48,035 nucleotides of DNA, from positions 1 through 48,035 of the forward strand of contig JAJYPK010000006.1 of the NCBI GenBank assembly GCA_021795465.1, written 5' to 3'. Position numbers and translations under genes: made by a program. The notes under the pieces were generated by a model. That model had not been told where the DNA came from and searched no databases. It saw only the letters and a program-made list of their open reading frames with translations. The stretch's first letter is position 1, and the number at the start of each line of letters is the position of its first letter. Positions 1 through 8,043 of this stretch are shown in pieces. Source of the DNA: Bacillota bacterium (GTDB lineage: Bacteria > Bacillota > Sulfobacillia > Sulfobacillales > Sulfobacillaceae).

Positions 1-1244
1 CCCTCGCGCCCCATCAATCGGGCTACTAGTCGTTCCAAGCCGATAGCAAATCCTCCATGGGGTGGCATGCCATACTTAAATGACATGAGATAGCCCTGGT
101 AGGGTAATGGGTCAAGCTCTCGGCTGGCTAACGCTGTCAAATAGTCTCCGTAGTGATGCAAGCGTTGCCCGCCAGTCACCAGTTCCTGTCCACGGAAGAG
201 CAGATCAAAGCTTCGCGTGTATTCGGGACGGTTTGGATCGGGATGCGTATAAAATGGTCGTTTGGCAGTCGGATATCCCTCGACAAAGAGAAAGTCGGAC
301 CCATACTGAGTCTTGGCCCATGCGCCCAACCAAGCCTCGTGGGTCGGAGCGAGGTCCGGCTCTTCCCGGAGGTCTTCACCCAACGCGATCGAGAGCCGCT
401 CTAACGCCTCAGTAAAATGAATCACCGGGATTGACTTTGGCACGACGGGCCAAGATTCCAGGTCCATCGCTTCGGATTTCGCCTCCGCGAGCATGGTGCA
501 AAGAGTTCGGGTCAACACATTCATGACGGTGCGATGATCGGTAATAAAGCCGAATTCGACATCGAGCGAGGTGTACTGGCTTAGATGTCTGGCAGTGTCG
601 TGGGGCTCCGCCCGAAACACAGGACCCACTTCAAAAACGCGGCCCAACACACCCACCATCATTTGTTTATAGAACTGGGGGCTTTGCGCCAAATATGCGG
701 GTCGGCCAAAGTAGTCGACGGTAAACACATTAGCTCCGCCCTCAGTCGCGGTGTCCAAGAGTTTAGGCGTATGAATTTCCACGAAATCCTCACGTGATAG
801 CGCGTGACGGAACGCTTCAACGAGACGCGCAGTCAAGCGAAGCCATTGACGGGCTTGTGGGTGCCTAAGCGCTAAGGGCGCCAAATCCAAACGGGTAGGC
901 AGACCTGCTTCAACCCTAGGCAAAGAAAGGTCCAGCGGTATCCCTGCGGTGGGTTCTGCTAAGACCTCAAACAGGGGGTGATGAAGCTCTACCCCTCCGG
1001 GAGCCCGGGACTCTTTGACAACGTCGGCCTCGACACGCACGACCATCTCAGGGCGATAGGGGACGTCTTCAGATTTAACCACCACTTGCACCACATGGTG
1101 CCCGTCCCGCAGTACCACAAAAGTTACCCCACCGAGTCGACGGATGGTATGTACCCATCCTGCGGTGCGAACGCGCCCGGAAATATACTGAGACAGTACG
1201 CCAATGGGACACGGCATGTCTTCGAATTGATGAATGTTGGTCAT
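1..1244 (-). CDS. aspS: Aspartyl-tRNA synthetase, archaeal/nondiscriminating type (3' end off window)
   Basis: Class II synthetase charging tRNA-Asp, and probably tRNA-Asn, with aspartate in the cytoplasm. The frame runs off the left edge after 414 codons; the family is about 430 residues, so only the last few are missing. An N-terminal OB-fold anticodon-binding domain contains GWVHTIRRLGG (near residue 30). Motif 2 is FRAEPHDTARHLSQYTSLD and motif 3 is GFAIGLERL close to the end. It lacks the bacterial GAD insertion domain, so it is the short archaeal form. The histidine after GWV is the residue associated in this family with a nondiscriminating enzyme; that is an inference, and would require a GatCAB amidotransferase elsewhere. 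The start at 1244 is fixed by GGAGG at 1252-1256 with a 7-nt spacer. It is preceded by a T-box leader. Confidence 0.9.
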   Translation of the reverse strand, partial: MTNIHQFEDMPCPIGVLSQYISGRVRTAGWVHTIRRLGGVTFVVLRDGHHVVQVVVKSEDVPYRPEMVVRVEADVVKESRAPGGVELHHPLFEVLAEPTAGIPLDLSLPRVEAGLPTRLDLAPLALRHPQARQWLRLTARLVEAFRHALSREDFVEIHTPKLLDTATEGGANVFTVDYFGRPAYLAQSPQFYKQMMVGVLGRVFEVGPVFRAEPHDTARHLSQYTSLDVEFGFITDHRTVMNVLTRTLCTMLAEAKSEAMDLESWPVVPKSIPVIHFTEALERLSIALGEDLREEPDLAPTHEAWLGAWAKTQYGSDFLFVEGYPTAKRPFYTHPDPNRPEYTRSFDLLFRGQELVTGGQRLHHYGDYLTALASRELDPLPYQGYLMSFKYGMPPHGGFAIGLERLVARLMGRE

Positions 1245-1471
1245 GGGGAGTCCTCCAATTATCCTAACCTTGTGCGGGCGAGGTCAGGACCCGCGGTACC
1301 ACCGCACTTTGTTTGCCAGCTGGAGGCGTTGGCAAACCTCTTGTTTCCGCAGACAACCACGGAAGTAACCATTCCAGAGGGTCTCGACCGTGTCTTATGG
1401 GTCACACTCACACCCCGCGTGACTCGCTGGACCATAAGGCATTCACGACGAATAGTCTCCTTCATCATGGC
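1245..1471 (-). promoter_or_regulatory. T-box leader RNA of the aspartyl-tRNA synthetase gene
   Basis: On the minus strand the leader carries the T-box core GGTGGTACCGCGGG (around 1280-1303), which binds the uncharged tRNA acceptor end. Upstream lies a Stem I arm whose distal part contains AGCGAG and GGTGTGAG (about 1405-1428), the usual apical elements. The specifier-loop position, just before CTCTGGAA, reads GAC (Asp), though the following base is C rather than the usual purine. A 7-bp hairpin (1312-1318 with 1330-1336) has CCTCCA in its loop, complementary to the Shine-Dalgarno TGGAGG at 1252-1257. No U-tract terminator is visible before the start codon, so control may be translational. 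Confidence 0.8.
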
Positions 1472-1477
1472 GCACTT

Positions 1478-1486
1478 ATTATATCA
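1478..1486 (-). promoter_or_regulatory. Extended -10 promoter for the T-box/aspS transcript
   Basis: On the minus strand the bases read TGATATAAT, a perfect extended -10 (TGnTATAAT) just upstream of the T-box Stem I. No good -35 box is visible at the expected distance, which fits an extended -10 promoter. Confidence 0.6.
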
Positions 1487-1562
1487 GAAGATAGTCTGAA
1501 TCGCGTAGCGAGTAACCCCGTTCTGATGAGCGAGTAGCCCCCGGGCAGTTACACCCCAAGGG

Positions 1563-1970
1563 CTGGATGTCTTGGCCGAAACCGAATATTGGCTCCATGG
1601 GACGCCATTTTTCGGCCCGATGTCCGGCCGTGCGGCGAAGGTGGAGGACCCCGTGGCCCGGTATCGGGCGGCGGGGTTTTGCGATGGCTACAATCTGGGG
1701 TCCGCACAAGCTGCCCGCGCCTTGGACACGTTGGATCGCCGCCCAGTCGCCTGGATTTATGCGCACCATATCACCGAAGAACAACTGGACGGCGCGATTC
1801 AGCATGTCATTAATGCGTACAATCGCTTTGCCCTGCCACTATTGGGGGTCCGGGCACCACGTTGCGGCAGATGGCACGAAGTGGGACCTGTACGAGCAAA
1901 ACCTGCTGTCGGACTGCCACATTCGTTACGGCGGCTATGGCGGGATTGGTTATTATCATGCCAGAGTCTC
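1563..1970 (+). pseudogene. Tn3-family transposase fragment, frameshifted
   Basis: Two overlapping plus-strand frames together give a stretch of a Tn3-type transposase (TnpA) catalytic domain. The first frame reads DGYNLG, ITEEQLDGA and VINAYNRFALP. The second continues with WGSGHHVAADGTKWDLYEQ and HIRYGGYGGIGYYH, including the first catalytic aspartate in ADGT. The frame changes at a run of five G around 1843-1847, so at least one base was gained or lost. The match stops abruptly near 1965, before the remaining DDE residues, and no terminal inverted repeat or resolvase is nearby. This is a dead remnant of about 130 codons out of a roughly 1000-codon gene. Confidence 0.75.
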
Positions 1971-2007
1971 AAACAACGCTAATACCATGACAATCTCCTT
2001 CGTCCTA

Positions 2008-3288
2008 CTAAGACTTTGCCCAATATAGGTGGTTTTTTCGATAGTATCCTGGAAGGGGTTGGGGTGGCCCGGAGGAATATTTTTGTCGTATAGCCTTCGC
2101 GCTAGGATTCCCCACCCATTCCATAAAGAGACTGGCATGCAGGCCTTGCTGCAATCGCACCATCGCGGCCGTCCGTAAGGCGACGTCCTGAGAGGGCATC
2201 GGTAATTCATTAGCCCAGAGAATAGACGGTCCAACATCACCATGGTTAAAGTAAGTAGGGCTCTGACTCAAAGCGTTACTGGTGGGAAATCCGTTTCCGC
2301 TTGGGCATGCGCCGGCGCTTTTATCTTTCATCACATAGCAATTCCAAAATTGGGCATCGGCGTTGACCGCATTCCAGGAAGCCTGATTCAACACGTTCAG
2401 GGCCCGGTGGACCCGACTCGTGGTTAGGGTCGATGATGGTTCTCCCTGATAGTGAGGATTTCCGGCCATCACCGGGTTGGTGGGAAATTCTCCGATCCAA
2501 TCCCCGATTCCTATGTACACCCGGTCATGGTTCGCCGCAAAAGCCGGTGCCTGATCCCATAAGGGATACGCCAAGTTCTCAGAATGCGGCCATGGTAACC
2601 CGAAGATTCGGTATTGGCCCGTCGTGACGTTTAGCGCCACCAATCGTTCCCAATGTCGAAAGCCCCATACAAGCGGTAGCAAATTATTTGTGGGATGAGA
2701 AGGCCCTTTCAACGCGACCCAAATCCACGATCCGCTCTGTCCAATCACCTTATTGTCTACTTGGAACGGCTGTCCAAAGGGATTAGCACCCGATAGGTAG
2801 ACGGGGATCGCGGAGGGCCACTTTACAGAAGCCGCTGTATTGCCATCCATGAGTTGAGGAGTCACTTTAGTATAGTTAGTAGTGACGAGCCGATAAACCG
2901 AAGCAGGACTCGACGTGGACGCGGTTCCTGTGGCGATGGATTTCACGGATCGACTCCCGATCTGCCACGACACTTGATGGAGAGTAGGTTTGGCGAAATT
3001 GGCACCGCGATAGGTACCCACTTGCAAGTCTAAACCCGAACCACCACCATTAGGCGAGATTTTTTCAATGAGTGTGGAGCTCCCCAGCATCGTGCGGAGC
3101 GGTAATCGGGTCCATTGGATGGATATCGTTTGGCTGGATGGAACGCGCGCGGTCGTGGATGCCGATGACGACGTCGGAGCAACACTGCTATGCGGGGTGG
3201 GGGTTGGAGATGCCGCACCACTCAGTCCACACCCCGTCAACACCGCACCCAACGCCAGTCCCGTTACCGCGAATCCCTGTTTCTTCAT
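2008..3288 (-). CDS. Secreted lipoprotein of unknown function
   Basis: A 426-residue protein with an N-terminal lipoprotein signal (MKKQGFAVTGLALGAVLTGC); the cysteine at about residue 20 would be lipidated after signal peptidase II cleavage. A low-complexity Ser/Thr/Pro linker (residues 25-50) follows, then a large extracytoplasmic domain with no motif I recognise. It contains segments such as DRVYIGIGDWIGEFP and a possible disulfide pair in WNCYVMKDKSAGACPSGNG. The start at 3288 is preferred over upstream in-frame codons because the signal peptide begins there and GGGAGG lies about 10 nt upstream. It stands alone, without an operon partner. Confidence 0.7.
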   Translation of the reverse strand: MKKQGFAVTGLALGAVLTGCGLSGAASPTPTPHSSVAPTSSSASTTARVPSSQTISIQWTRLPLRTMLGSSTLIEKISPNGGGSGLDLQVGTYRGANFAKPTLHQVSWQIGSRSVKSIATGTASTSSPASVYRLVTTNYTKVTPQLMDGNTAASVKWPSAIPVYLSGANPFGQPFQVDNKVIGQSGSWIWVALKGPSHPTNNLLPLVWGFRHWERLVALNVTTGQYRIFGLPWPHSENLAYPLWDQAPAFAANHDRVYIGIGDWIGEFPTNPVMAGNPHYQGEPSSTLTTSRVHRALNVLNQASWNAVNADAQFWNCYVMKDKSAGACPSGNGFPTSNALSQSPTYFNHGDVGPSILWANELPMPSQDVALRTAAMVRLQQGLHASLFMEWVGNPSAKAIRQKYSSGPPQPLPGYYRKNHLYWAKS

Positions 3289-3557
3289 CGATGCAAATCC
3301 TCCCTGAAGTTGCTGCCTATATAACGCCGTCAACGGTAAAAAGGTTCCCTCCATTAAATGAACCAAAATCATGCCGAGATCCTCACGGTCCCTTTGAAGT
3401 TTGCGAAAACCCCGGATTGCAATCTATTCCAGATCGGGAAAACGCAAGGCAAAAGATACCAACAACGCATAGAGGGTAGCGGGGACGATAAGTGTCATGC
3501 GGCCGGCCTTATCGCAGCCAAAGTATACACCACTCGAGCGGAAACGATGATCGGGAA
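3289..3557. other. Intergenic stretch, no gene seen
   Basis: About 270 bases between the lipoprotein start and the acetyltransferase remnant. It contains short open frames with no ribosome binding site or protein-like composition. It probably holds the lipoprotein promoter, but I see no clear -35/-10 pair. Confidence 0.4.
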
Positions 3558-3793
3558 TTAATGCCATTCACCCAAGTGTTTCAAGCGCCACAAAACGGCA
3601 TCGTCTTCGGCCACAAATTGCAACCCTTCTTGTGGATGCACCAACAAATGACGAATAAAGACATCCAGGCGCTCCGCGCCTGGATGTGGTTCCTTATAGA
3701 AACCGATGATATATCCCACCATAAGGAAATTAAGGCGGCAACGCCACGCACCGTTACGGGTCGAACCTGCAAAGGTGGAGCCTCGCCTTCCAT
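3558..3793 (-). pseudogene. GNAT acetyltransferase N-terminal fragment, frameshifted
   Basis: The first frame starts at 3793 (MEGEAPPLQVRPVTVRGVAA) and resembles the beginning of a GNAT N-acetyltransferase. Around 3690 the recognisable sequence moves to another frame, reading GFYKEPHPGAERLDVF then IRHLLVHPQEGLQFVAEDD, and stops at 3558 without the acetyl-CoA-binding part of the fold. The gene would therefore be both frameshifted and truncated. Its ATG lies one base after the stop of the upstream gene (TAATATG), so it was once the third gene of the SPFH operon. The GNAT assignment is by eye from the N-terminal half only. Confidence 0.45.
3661..3687. repeat. Perfect 12-bp inverted repeat with 3-nt loop
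   Basis: ACATCCAGGCGC, loop TCC, GCGCCTGGATGT. On the minus strand it is followed by CTTTATT, giving it the look of an intrinsic terminator, but it also lies inside the acetyltransferase fragment, where it encodes HPGAERLDV. It may be a chance product of the coding sequence or a terminator for the SPFH operon. Confidence 0.5.
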
Positions 3794-3794
3794 A

Positions 3795-4319
3795 TTAGGG
3801 AATCGGGGCCAAAAGGCGCCGACGTTCCCCCATTAATGCCTCCAATTGATGCATGTTGGTACGAATCTCTTTGAGATTATCGGCGTCTAGAGACTCTCGT
3901 TGTTCTTCCATCTGACGGGCGGTTAAGGCTAGATTGCGATCGATCTCAATCAGGGTCTCCAACAACACATCATTCTTGCGAATCCGGTTATACACACGGT
4001 CATTGGACGGAGCCTCCAACGCCGTCGCCTGGCTTGCCAACTGCGACAACTGATCCGCCACCGCCTTTAGGGCCTTGGCTTGATCCAGTAACCCTCGATC
4101 GGGAAACGGGTGTTCTCGGCTGGGTAGCGGGATTTTAGCGCTTGTGTCTTGATAAAGGGCTCGCCACCTCGATGCCAATTGTGTCAAATCGCCGGACAAC
4201 GTGTTACGAACCGCCTGGTCTAAGGCGCGCATCGTCGCGGCGCTGGCATAGGGGTTGGTATCCAGGCTTTCGGACAAGAACTTGGCGACGATCACCAAAA
4301 CACCTTCATGACGCTCCAC
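3795..4319 (-). CDS. Coiled-coil protein paired with the SPFH protein
   Basis: A soluble, mostly helical protein of about 174 residues and unknown function. The C-terminal half (from about residue 95) is rich in heptad-like segments such as LLETLIEIDRNLALTARQM and EIRTNMHQLEALMGERRRL. I place the start at the GTG at 4319, five bases after the stop of the SPFH gene. The frame is also open upstream to 4370, overlapping the SPFH gene, but those residues are basic and unlike the rest. Close spacing suggests translational coupling and a shared membrane-associated role with the SPFH protein. Confidence 0.6.
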   Translation of the reverse strand: MERHEGVLVIVAKFLSESLDTNPYASAATMRALDQAVRNTLSGDLTQLASRWRALYQDTSAKIPLPSREHPFPDRGLLDQAKALKAVADQLSQLASQATALEAPSNDRVYNRIRKNDVLLETLIEIDRNLALTARQMEEQRESLDADNLKEIRTNMHQLEALMGERRRLLAPIP

Positions 4320-4323
4320 CGGC

Positions 4324-5172
4324 TTACCGCCGCTCTGGTGCGGGTGGCGGCACCGTCTTAGTATAGTCATTGGCGTTCACCAGGGGCGTGGCGCCTTGAA
4401 TGGTAAATCCGGTCCCGCTCACCATGTTAGGAGCCGTAATGAGTCCCCGTTCGGCCATCAGCATCGCAATGTAATAGCGGATTGCCGTCTCTTCGGTGAG
4501 ACCAAACGCGCGCAGAGAGATAAGCTTTTTCATGAGTTCATCGGCGGGTGCCACCAAAACTTTGACATTATTCAAGGTAATGCCATAGATGGTCAGAAAC
4601 TCTTGTAAATGTCCCGTCACCAGGTCGGTAATGTCGTGGATCCTTTCGTTGATTTGCTCCAGGGGGGTAACCTGACATATTTGGTTTATCGCCTGTTCCA
4701 ACACCGGTACCGCATAGTTGTTAACCTCCGGTGTCTTGATGAAATGGCCTTGATAAGGCATATGCTGCACAAGCTTTAAGGCGTCTTCTTTGGAATCTAC
4801 ATGAATGTAGTAATCCACTTGGTAGCGAAGTTGGGCCATCTCCCGCGAAAGCGCTTGACCTTCGGCCCGAATCACTAACTTGGCCCGATTGACATAAATT
4901 GCTTCATACTGCCAGGGAGACTGTCCCCCGTAAAAGGCTTGTTGGATGGCTCCTACCAAGATTTTCTGCGGCGTGTCGACCGAATATTGTCCGGTCTCAT
5001 ACACATTGAGAATTGCCCCGCGGCTTTTCAAGACACAAAAATGATTGGATTCTACCGTTAATAGCGAGCCATTCATGATGTCGTTCCCAGGATAATGATA
5101 AAGTAAAACGTCCGGCCCCATAATCTCCTCACCGGATCCGGTCAAGGTTGAAATCACATTGCGGATTGCCAT
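4324..5172 (-). CDS. SPFH/band-7 domain protein
   Basis: A 282-residue member of the SPFH (stomatin/prohibitin/flotillin) superfamily, of the soluble type without an obvious transmembrane anchor. The N-terminal part has the typical beta-rich start with NHFCVLKSRGAILNVYETG and QYSVDTP. The central band-7 region carries the characteristic late strand YGITLNNVKV (near residue 220). A short proline-rich tail ends in VPPPAPERR. These proteins scaffold membrane microdomains or membrane-stress responses; the specific role here is unknown. The start at 5172 has GGGAGGT upstream. It heads an operon with the coiled-coil gene. Confidence 0.75.
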   Translation of the reverse strand: MAIRNVISTLTGSGEEIMGPDVLLYHYPGNDIMNGSLLTVESNHFCVLKSRGAILNVYETGQYSVDTPQKILVGAIQQAFYGGQSPWQYEAIYVNRAKLVIRAEGQALSREMAQLRYQVDYYIHVDSKEDALKLVQHMPYQGHFIKTPEVNNYAVPVLEQAINQICQVTPLEQINERIHDITDLVTGHLQEFLTIYGITLNNVKVLVAPADELMKKLISLRAFGLTEETAIRYYIAMLMAERGLITAPNMVSGTGFTIQGATPLVNANDYTKTVPPPAPERR

Positions 5173-5214
5173 ATTTTCTACCTCCCATTGACGTAAGATT
5201 TGAATTACTTAAAG

Positions 5215-5223
5215 AGTATAACA
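5215..5223 (-). promoter_or_regulatory. Extended -10 promoter for the SPFH operon
   Basis: Minus-strand sequence TGTTATACT fits an extended -10 (TGnTATAAT with one mismatch), 43 bases upstream of the SPFH start. No clear -35 is seen. Confidence 0.45.
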
Positions 5224-5235
5224 TGATTTCGTCCC

Positions 5236-5907
5236 CTATAATCTGGTATCCCATTGCCGCATCCGCTGATAGACATCCTCTAAACTGTCCCCTTGGGTTC
5301 GATCGCAATGAATCGCATGCATCCCTAATGCCCGTGCCGGATCAACGTCTTTATCCAGCCGATCCCCAATGAATACCGCCCGTTCTGGTGGACATTGGGC
5401 TTGGTCCAAGAGATGATGAAAGATAGCCGGATCGGGTTTGGCTCTGCCAAACTCACCGGAAATTACGATAATAGGAATTAAATCTTGCAGTCCGACGGCA
5501 CGAATTTTGGCTCGTTGTGTCGGCCCATCCCCATTCGTGATAATGCCTAGGGTAAGTCCCTGGGTCCGAAGCCGCACCACCACGGAAAGCGTATCACGAA
5601 AGCACTGCCAACCTGCCTCGTATCCCGCCCGGTACACCAAGAAATACTCGGCAGCGGCTTCTTCGTCCAGGGATTTACCGTACGCACGGGACACATCTTG
5701 CACTCGCCGAATCCGATTCAATTCAAGGCTTTCGGTACCGTTCACGTATTGCTGAAAATGAAACGCTGACGCCTCTTGCCAGGCATCAACCAACCTTTCG
5801 AGATCTAGGGCACCCCATGCCGAAGCTAGACGGCGCACCCCTTCCCTGGTCGCCGAGACATCGTCGATGAGTGTATCATCTAAGTCAAATCCCACCAATT
5901 TAAGCAT
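5236..5907 (-). CDS. HAD-superfamily hydrolase (YjjG-like nucleotidase/phosphatase)
   Basis: A 223-residue haloacid-dehalogenase phosphatase. Motif I is FDLDDTLID (nucleophile aspartate near residue 8), motif II is ITNGD, motif III falls around the RAKPDP lysine, and motif IV is GDRLDKDVDPARALGM. A helical cap lies between motifs I and II, as in subfamily IA enzymes such as YjjG nucleotidases and phosphoglycolate phosphatases; the substrate cannot be told. The start at 5907 is set by GGAG nine bases upstream and by motif I lying at the N-terminus; an upstream in-frame codon at 5949 lacks support. Confidence 0.8.
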   Translation of the reverse strand: MLKLVGFDLDDTLIDDVSATREGVRRLASAWGALDLERLVDAWQEASAFHFQQYVNGTESLELNRIRRVQDVSRAYGKSLDEEAAAEYFLVYRAGYEAGWQCFRDTLSVVVRLRTQGLTLGIITNGDGPTQRAKIRAVGLQDLIPIIVISGEFGRAKPDPAIFHHLLDQAQCPPERAVFIGDRLDKDVDPARALGMHAIHCDRTQGDSLEDVYQRMRQWDTRL

Positions 5908-6057
5908 GAAAATTCTCCTTCTCCCCATCGTCACGTGGACAATACCCATAGTCAGTATGTGGCACCCACGAAATCATTTCAAGAATCGTAACGTAATTAC
6001 ACTAGTAGGCGTTCTACTCTTAAAGATGGGAACCTTTTTCAAAAGGAGCTTGATGTC

Positions 6058-7998
6058 GTGCAGCGAGCCTTCATCGTCACGGTGGTTACCACTGTCCTCA
6101 TAACGGGGTGCGGCGTTACGTCCCAGTCCCCGGGGAAATCCCCCTCCTTTAATTCGGGTCCCGTTCATCCGCACCACGAGATAACCGGCCTGGTGACTAC
6201 CGGGTCGCACAGCGTAACCCGTCAACCCATCGCCGTGGACCCCATTTCCGCTTCATTAGTTTATGCGTTGGCTAATACCGCTCTCGGTACGGTGAGTTTA
6301 ACGAGCCAAAGCGGTGGAAGCCAGTGGCGTATCACCGGCAAAATCGAAGGATCACACCCCACCACCCTTCAGTTCATCAATCAGCAGGATGGATTCGCCA
6401 TCGGCGCGCATAGTATCTGGTCAAGCCACAATGGGGGTCAGACGTGGCAACTCGTTAACCGATCCGGATTAACCCATGTCCATTTTGCGACCGACCACCT
6501 GGGGTTTGCATTACAGGCGAATCAGACTGCTGTCGTCGAAACCAGGGACGGCGGTCACACGTGGCGTCATTGCCTGGTGCCCCAGGGGGTCACGTTTACC
6601 GACCTCTCGGTGGCCAATCCCACCGTTATCTATGCCATCGGTGGCACATCGAGTGGGCCCGCCCTCTATCGCAGTAGTAACGCCGGTGTCACCTGGACAT
6701 TGCTATTTAAGGGCGTCCATACCGCTACTTTGGCCGCACCGTATCAGGCCTATATCAAAGCGATGGGGTTTACGAACAACCGCTCCCCCTGGCCACAGTT
6801 CAAAAATGGGGGGACGGTGGATTTCACCTCCTCTCGTAACGGATGGGTAAGCATCTTTAGCGGAAGCTATCTGGCCGATGCTCAACTGCACACCACCAAT
6901 GGCGGCGGTTCCTGGCATTATGGGTGGGGCAATAACGGCTGCGCTATGGGGTGCCATAGCATGGGTGGTGGACTGTATCCCGCCACCTTTTTGGGAAAAC
7001 AAGACGCGTGGCGTTATGACGGCACCCATATTGACACCTCCACAAATGCTGGGGCCACCTGGAGCCACAGTCAGGCGTTGCCATTTGCCCTACCCCCGAG
7101 TCAAACGGTGAGCGATATGGATATGTTTAGCCAAAAGGTCGGGTGGCTCACCGCACCTGCAGGGATTTATAAGACCACCGACGGTGGCCTCCACTGGACA
7201 CGGCAATGGCCAACGGCTCCCACCTCCGCCGGCAGCATCGCCATGCGGGCTTCTCAGAGCGGCTGGATGGTTAGTCAGACCCTCCCACACACGCTATGGA
7301 TGACGAAGAACGGGGGACGAACTTGGACCTCAACGGCTCATACGTTTCACGCCATTAGTGCCCTCAACCTATGGTCCCATGGCAACGGCGTAGCGATATC
7401 GTTACCCGGACCGAGCGCATTGACCGAAGATGGGGGAAAACGTTGGACAACCTTGGCCTGGCACCCATCGTTTGCGAGCGGAATGACACAAGTTTTCCAT
7501 GCCCAATTTCTCAGCCCACAGCGGGGTTGGGTCGTTAATGCCAGCGACCAACTCTTGTCGACCGCCAATGGCGGTCATTCTTGGCATCCGGTGCATCAGT
7601 TTGCCCCAGGCCCAGTGACCATCGATTTCCTGTCATCTCAGGATGGCTGGGCTCTCAGTGGGGTGAAGAGCCCGGGGGTCGCCCCCCGGCAATGGCACGA
7701 AAGCATTCTGATGACCACCGATGGGGGCACCCATTGGACATCGGTTGGCACCGTCCCCTTGTTAGAAAATCCCAGTTCATTGTCCTTTACATCGATGCAC
7801 ATAGGCTGGATTGCGACCGAATACGGTCTCTTGGCCACGACAAACGGCGGTCATACCTGGTCCCAGGTGACACTTCCTCACATCCACCCATCCTCAGTCG
7901 ACGCGGTGAATGCCAAAACTGTGTACCTCACTACACTGGCCGGCAGGCTCTTAAAAAGCCAGAATCAGGGCACGACATGGACGGTGCTGATCCCCTAA
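6058..7998 (+). CDS. Asp-box (BNR/Ycf48-like) beta-propeller lipoprotein
   Basis: A 646-residue exported protein. The N-terminus has a hydrophobic signal ending VLITGC, a lipobox, so it is probably anchored to the outer face of the membrane. The body carries about twelve Asp-box repeats of the form (N/D)GG.(T/S)W: NGGQTW, DGGHTW, NAGVTW, NGGGSW, NAGATW, DGGLHW, NGGRTW, DGGKRW, NGGHSW, DGGTHW, NGGHTW and NQGTTW. Such repeats build beta-propellers as in sialidases, sortilins and the photosystem II factor Ycf48. No sialidase catalytic arginine triad is evident, so a binding or assembly role is more likely than glycosidase activity. The start is GTG with AAAAGGAG nine bases upstream. It stands alone, head-to-head with the HAD gene. 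Confidence 0.8.
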   Translation: MQRAFIVTVVTTVLITGCGVTSQSPGKSPSFNSGPVHPHHEITGLVTTGSHSVTRQPIAVDPISASLVYALANTALGTVSLTSQSGGSQWRITGKIEGSHPTTLQFINQQDGFAIGAHSIWSSHNGGQTWQLVNRSGLTHVHFATDHLGFALQANQTAVVETRDGGHTWRHCLVPQGVTFTDLSVANPTVIYAIGGTSSGPALYRSSNAGVTWTLLFKGVHTATLAAPYQAYIKAMGFTNNRSPWPQFKNGGTVDFTSSRNGWVSIFSGSYLADAQLHTTNGGGSWHYGWGNNGCAMGCHSMGGGLYPATFLGKQDAWRYDGTHIDTSTNAGATWSHSQALPFALPPSQTVSDMDMFSQKVGWLTAPAGIYKTTDGGLHWTRQWPTAPTSAGSIAMRASQSGWMVSQTLPHTLWMTKNGGRTWTSTAHTFHAISALNLWSHGNGVAISLPGPSALTEDGGKRWTTLAWHPSFASGMTQVFHAQFLSPQRGWVVNASDQLLSTANGGHSWHPVHQFAPGPVTIDFLSSQDGWALSGVKSPGVAPRQWHESILMTTDGGTHWTSVGTVPLLENPSSLSFTSMHIGWIATEYGLLATTNGGHTWSQVTLPHIHPSSVDAVNAKTVYLTTLAGRLLKSQNQGTTWTVLIP

Positions 7999-8043
7999 AC
8001 CCGATAATAGAAGAAACGATGGTCGCCTCAGCGGGATCCATAT

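Noticed and set aside
1479-1805. 108-codon minus-strand frame opposite the Tn3 remnant
   Set aside because: It is antisense to clearly transposase-derived sequence and overlaps the aspS promoter.
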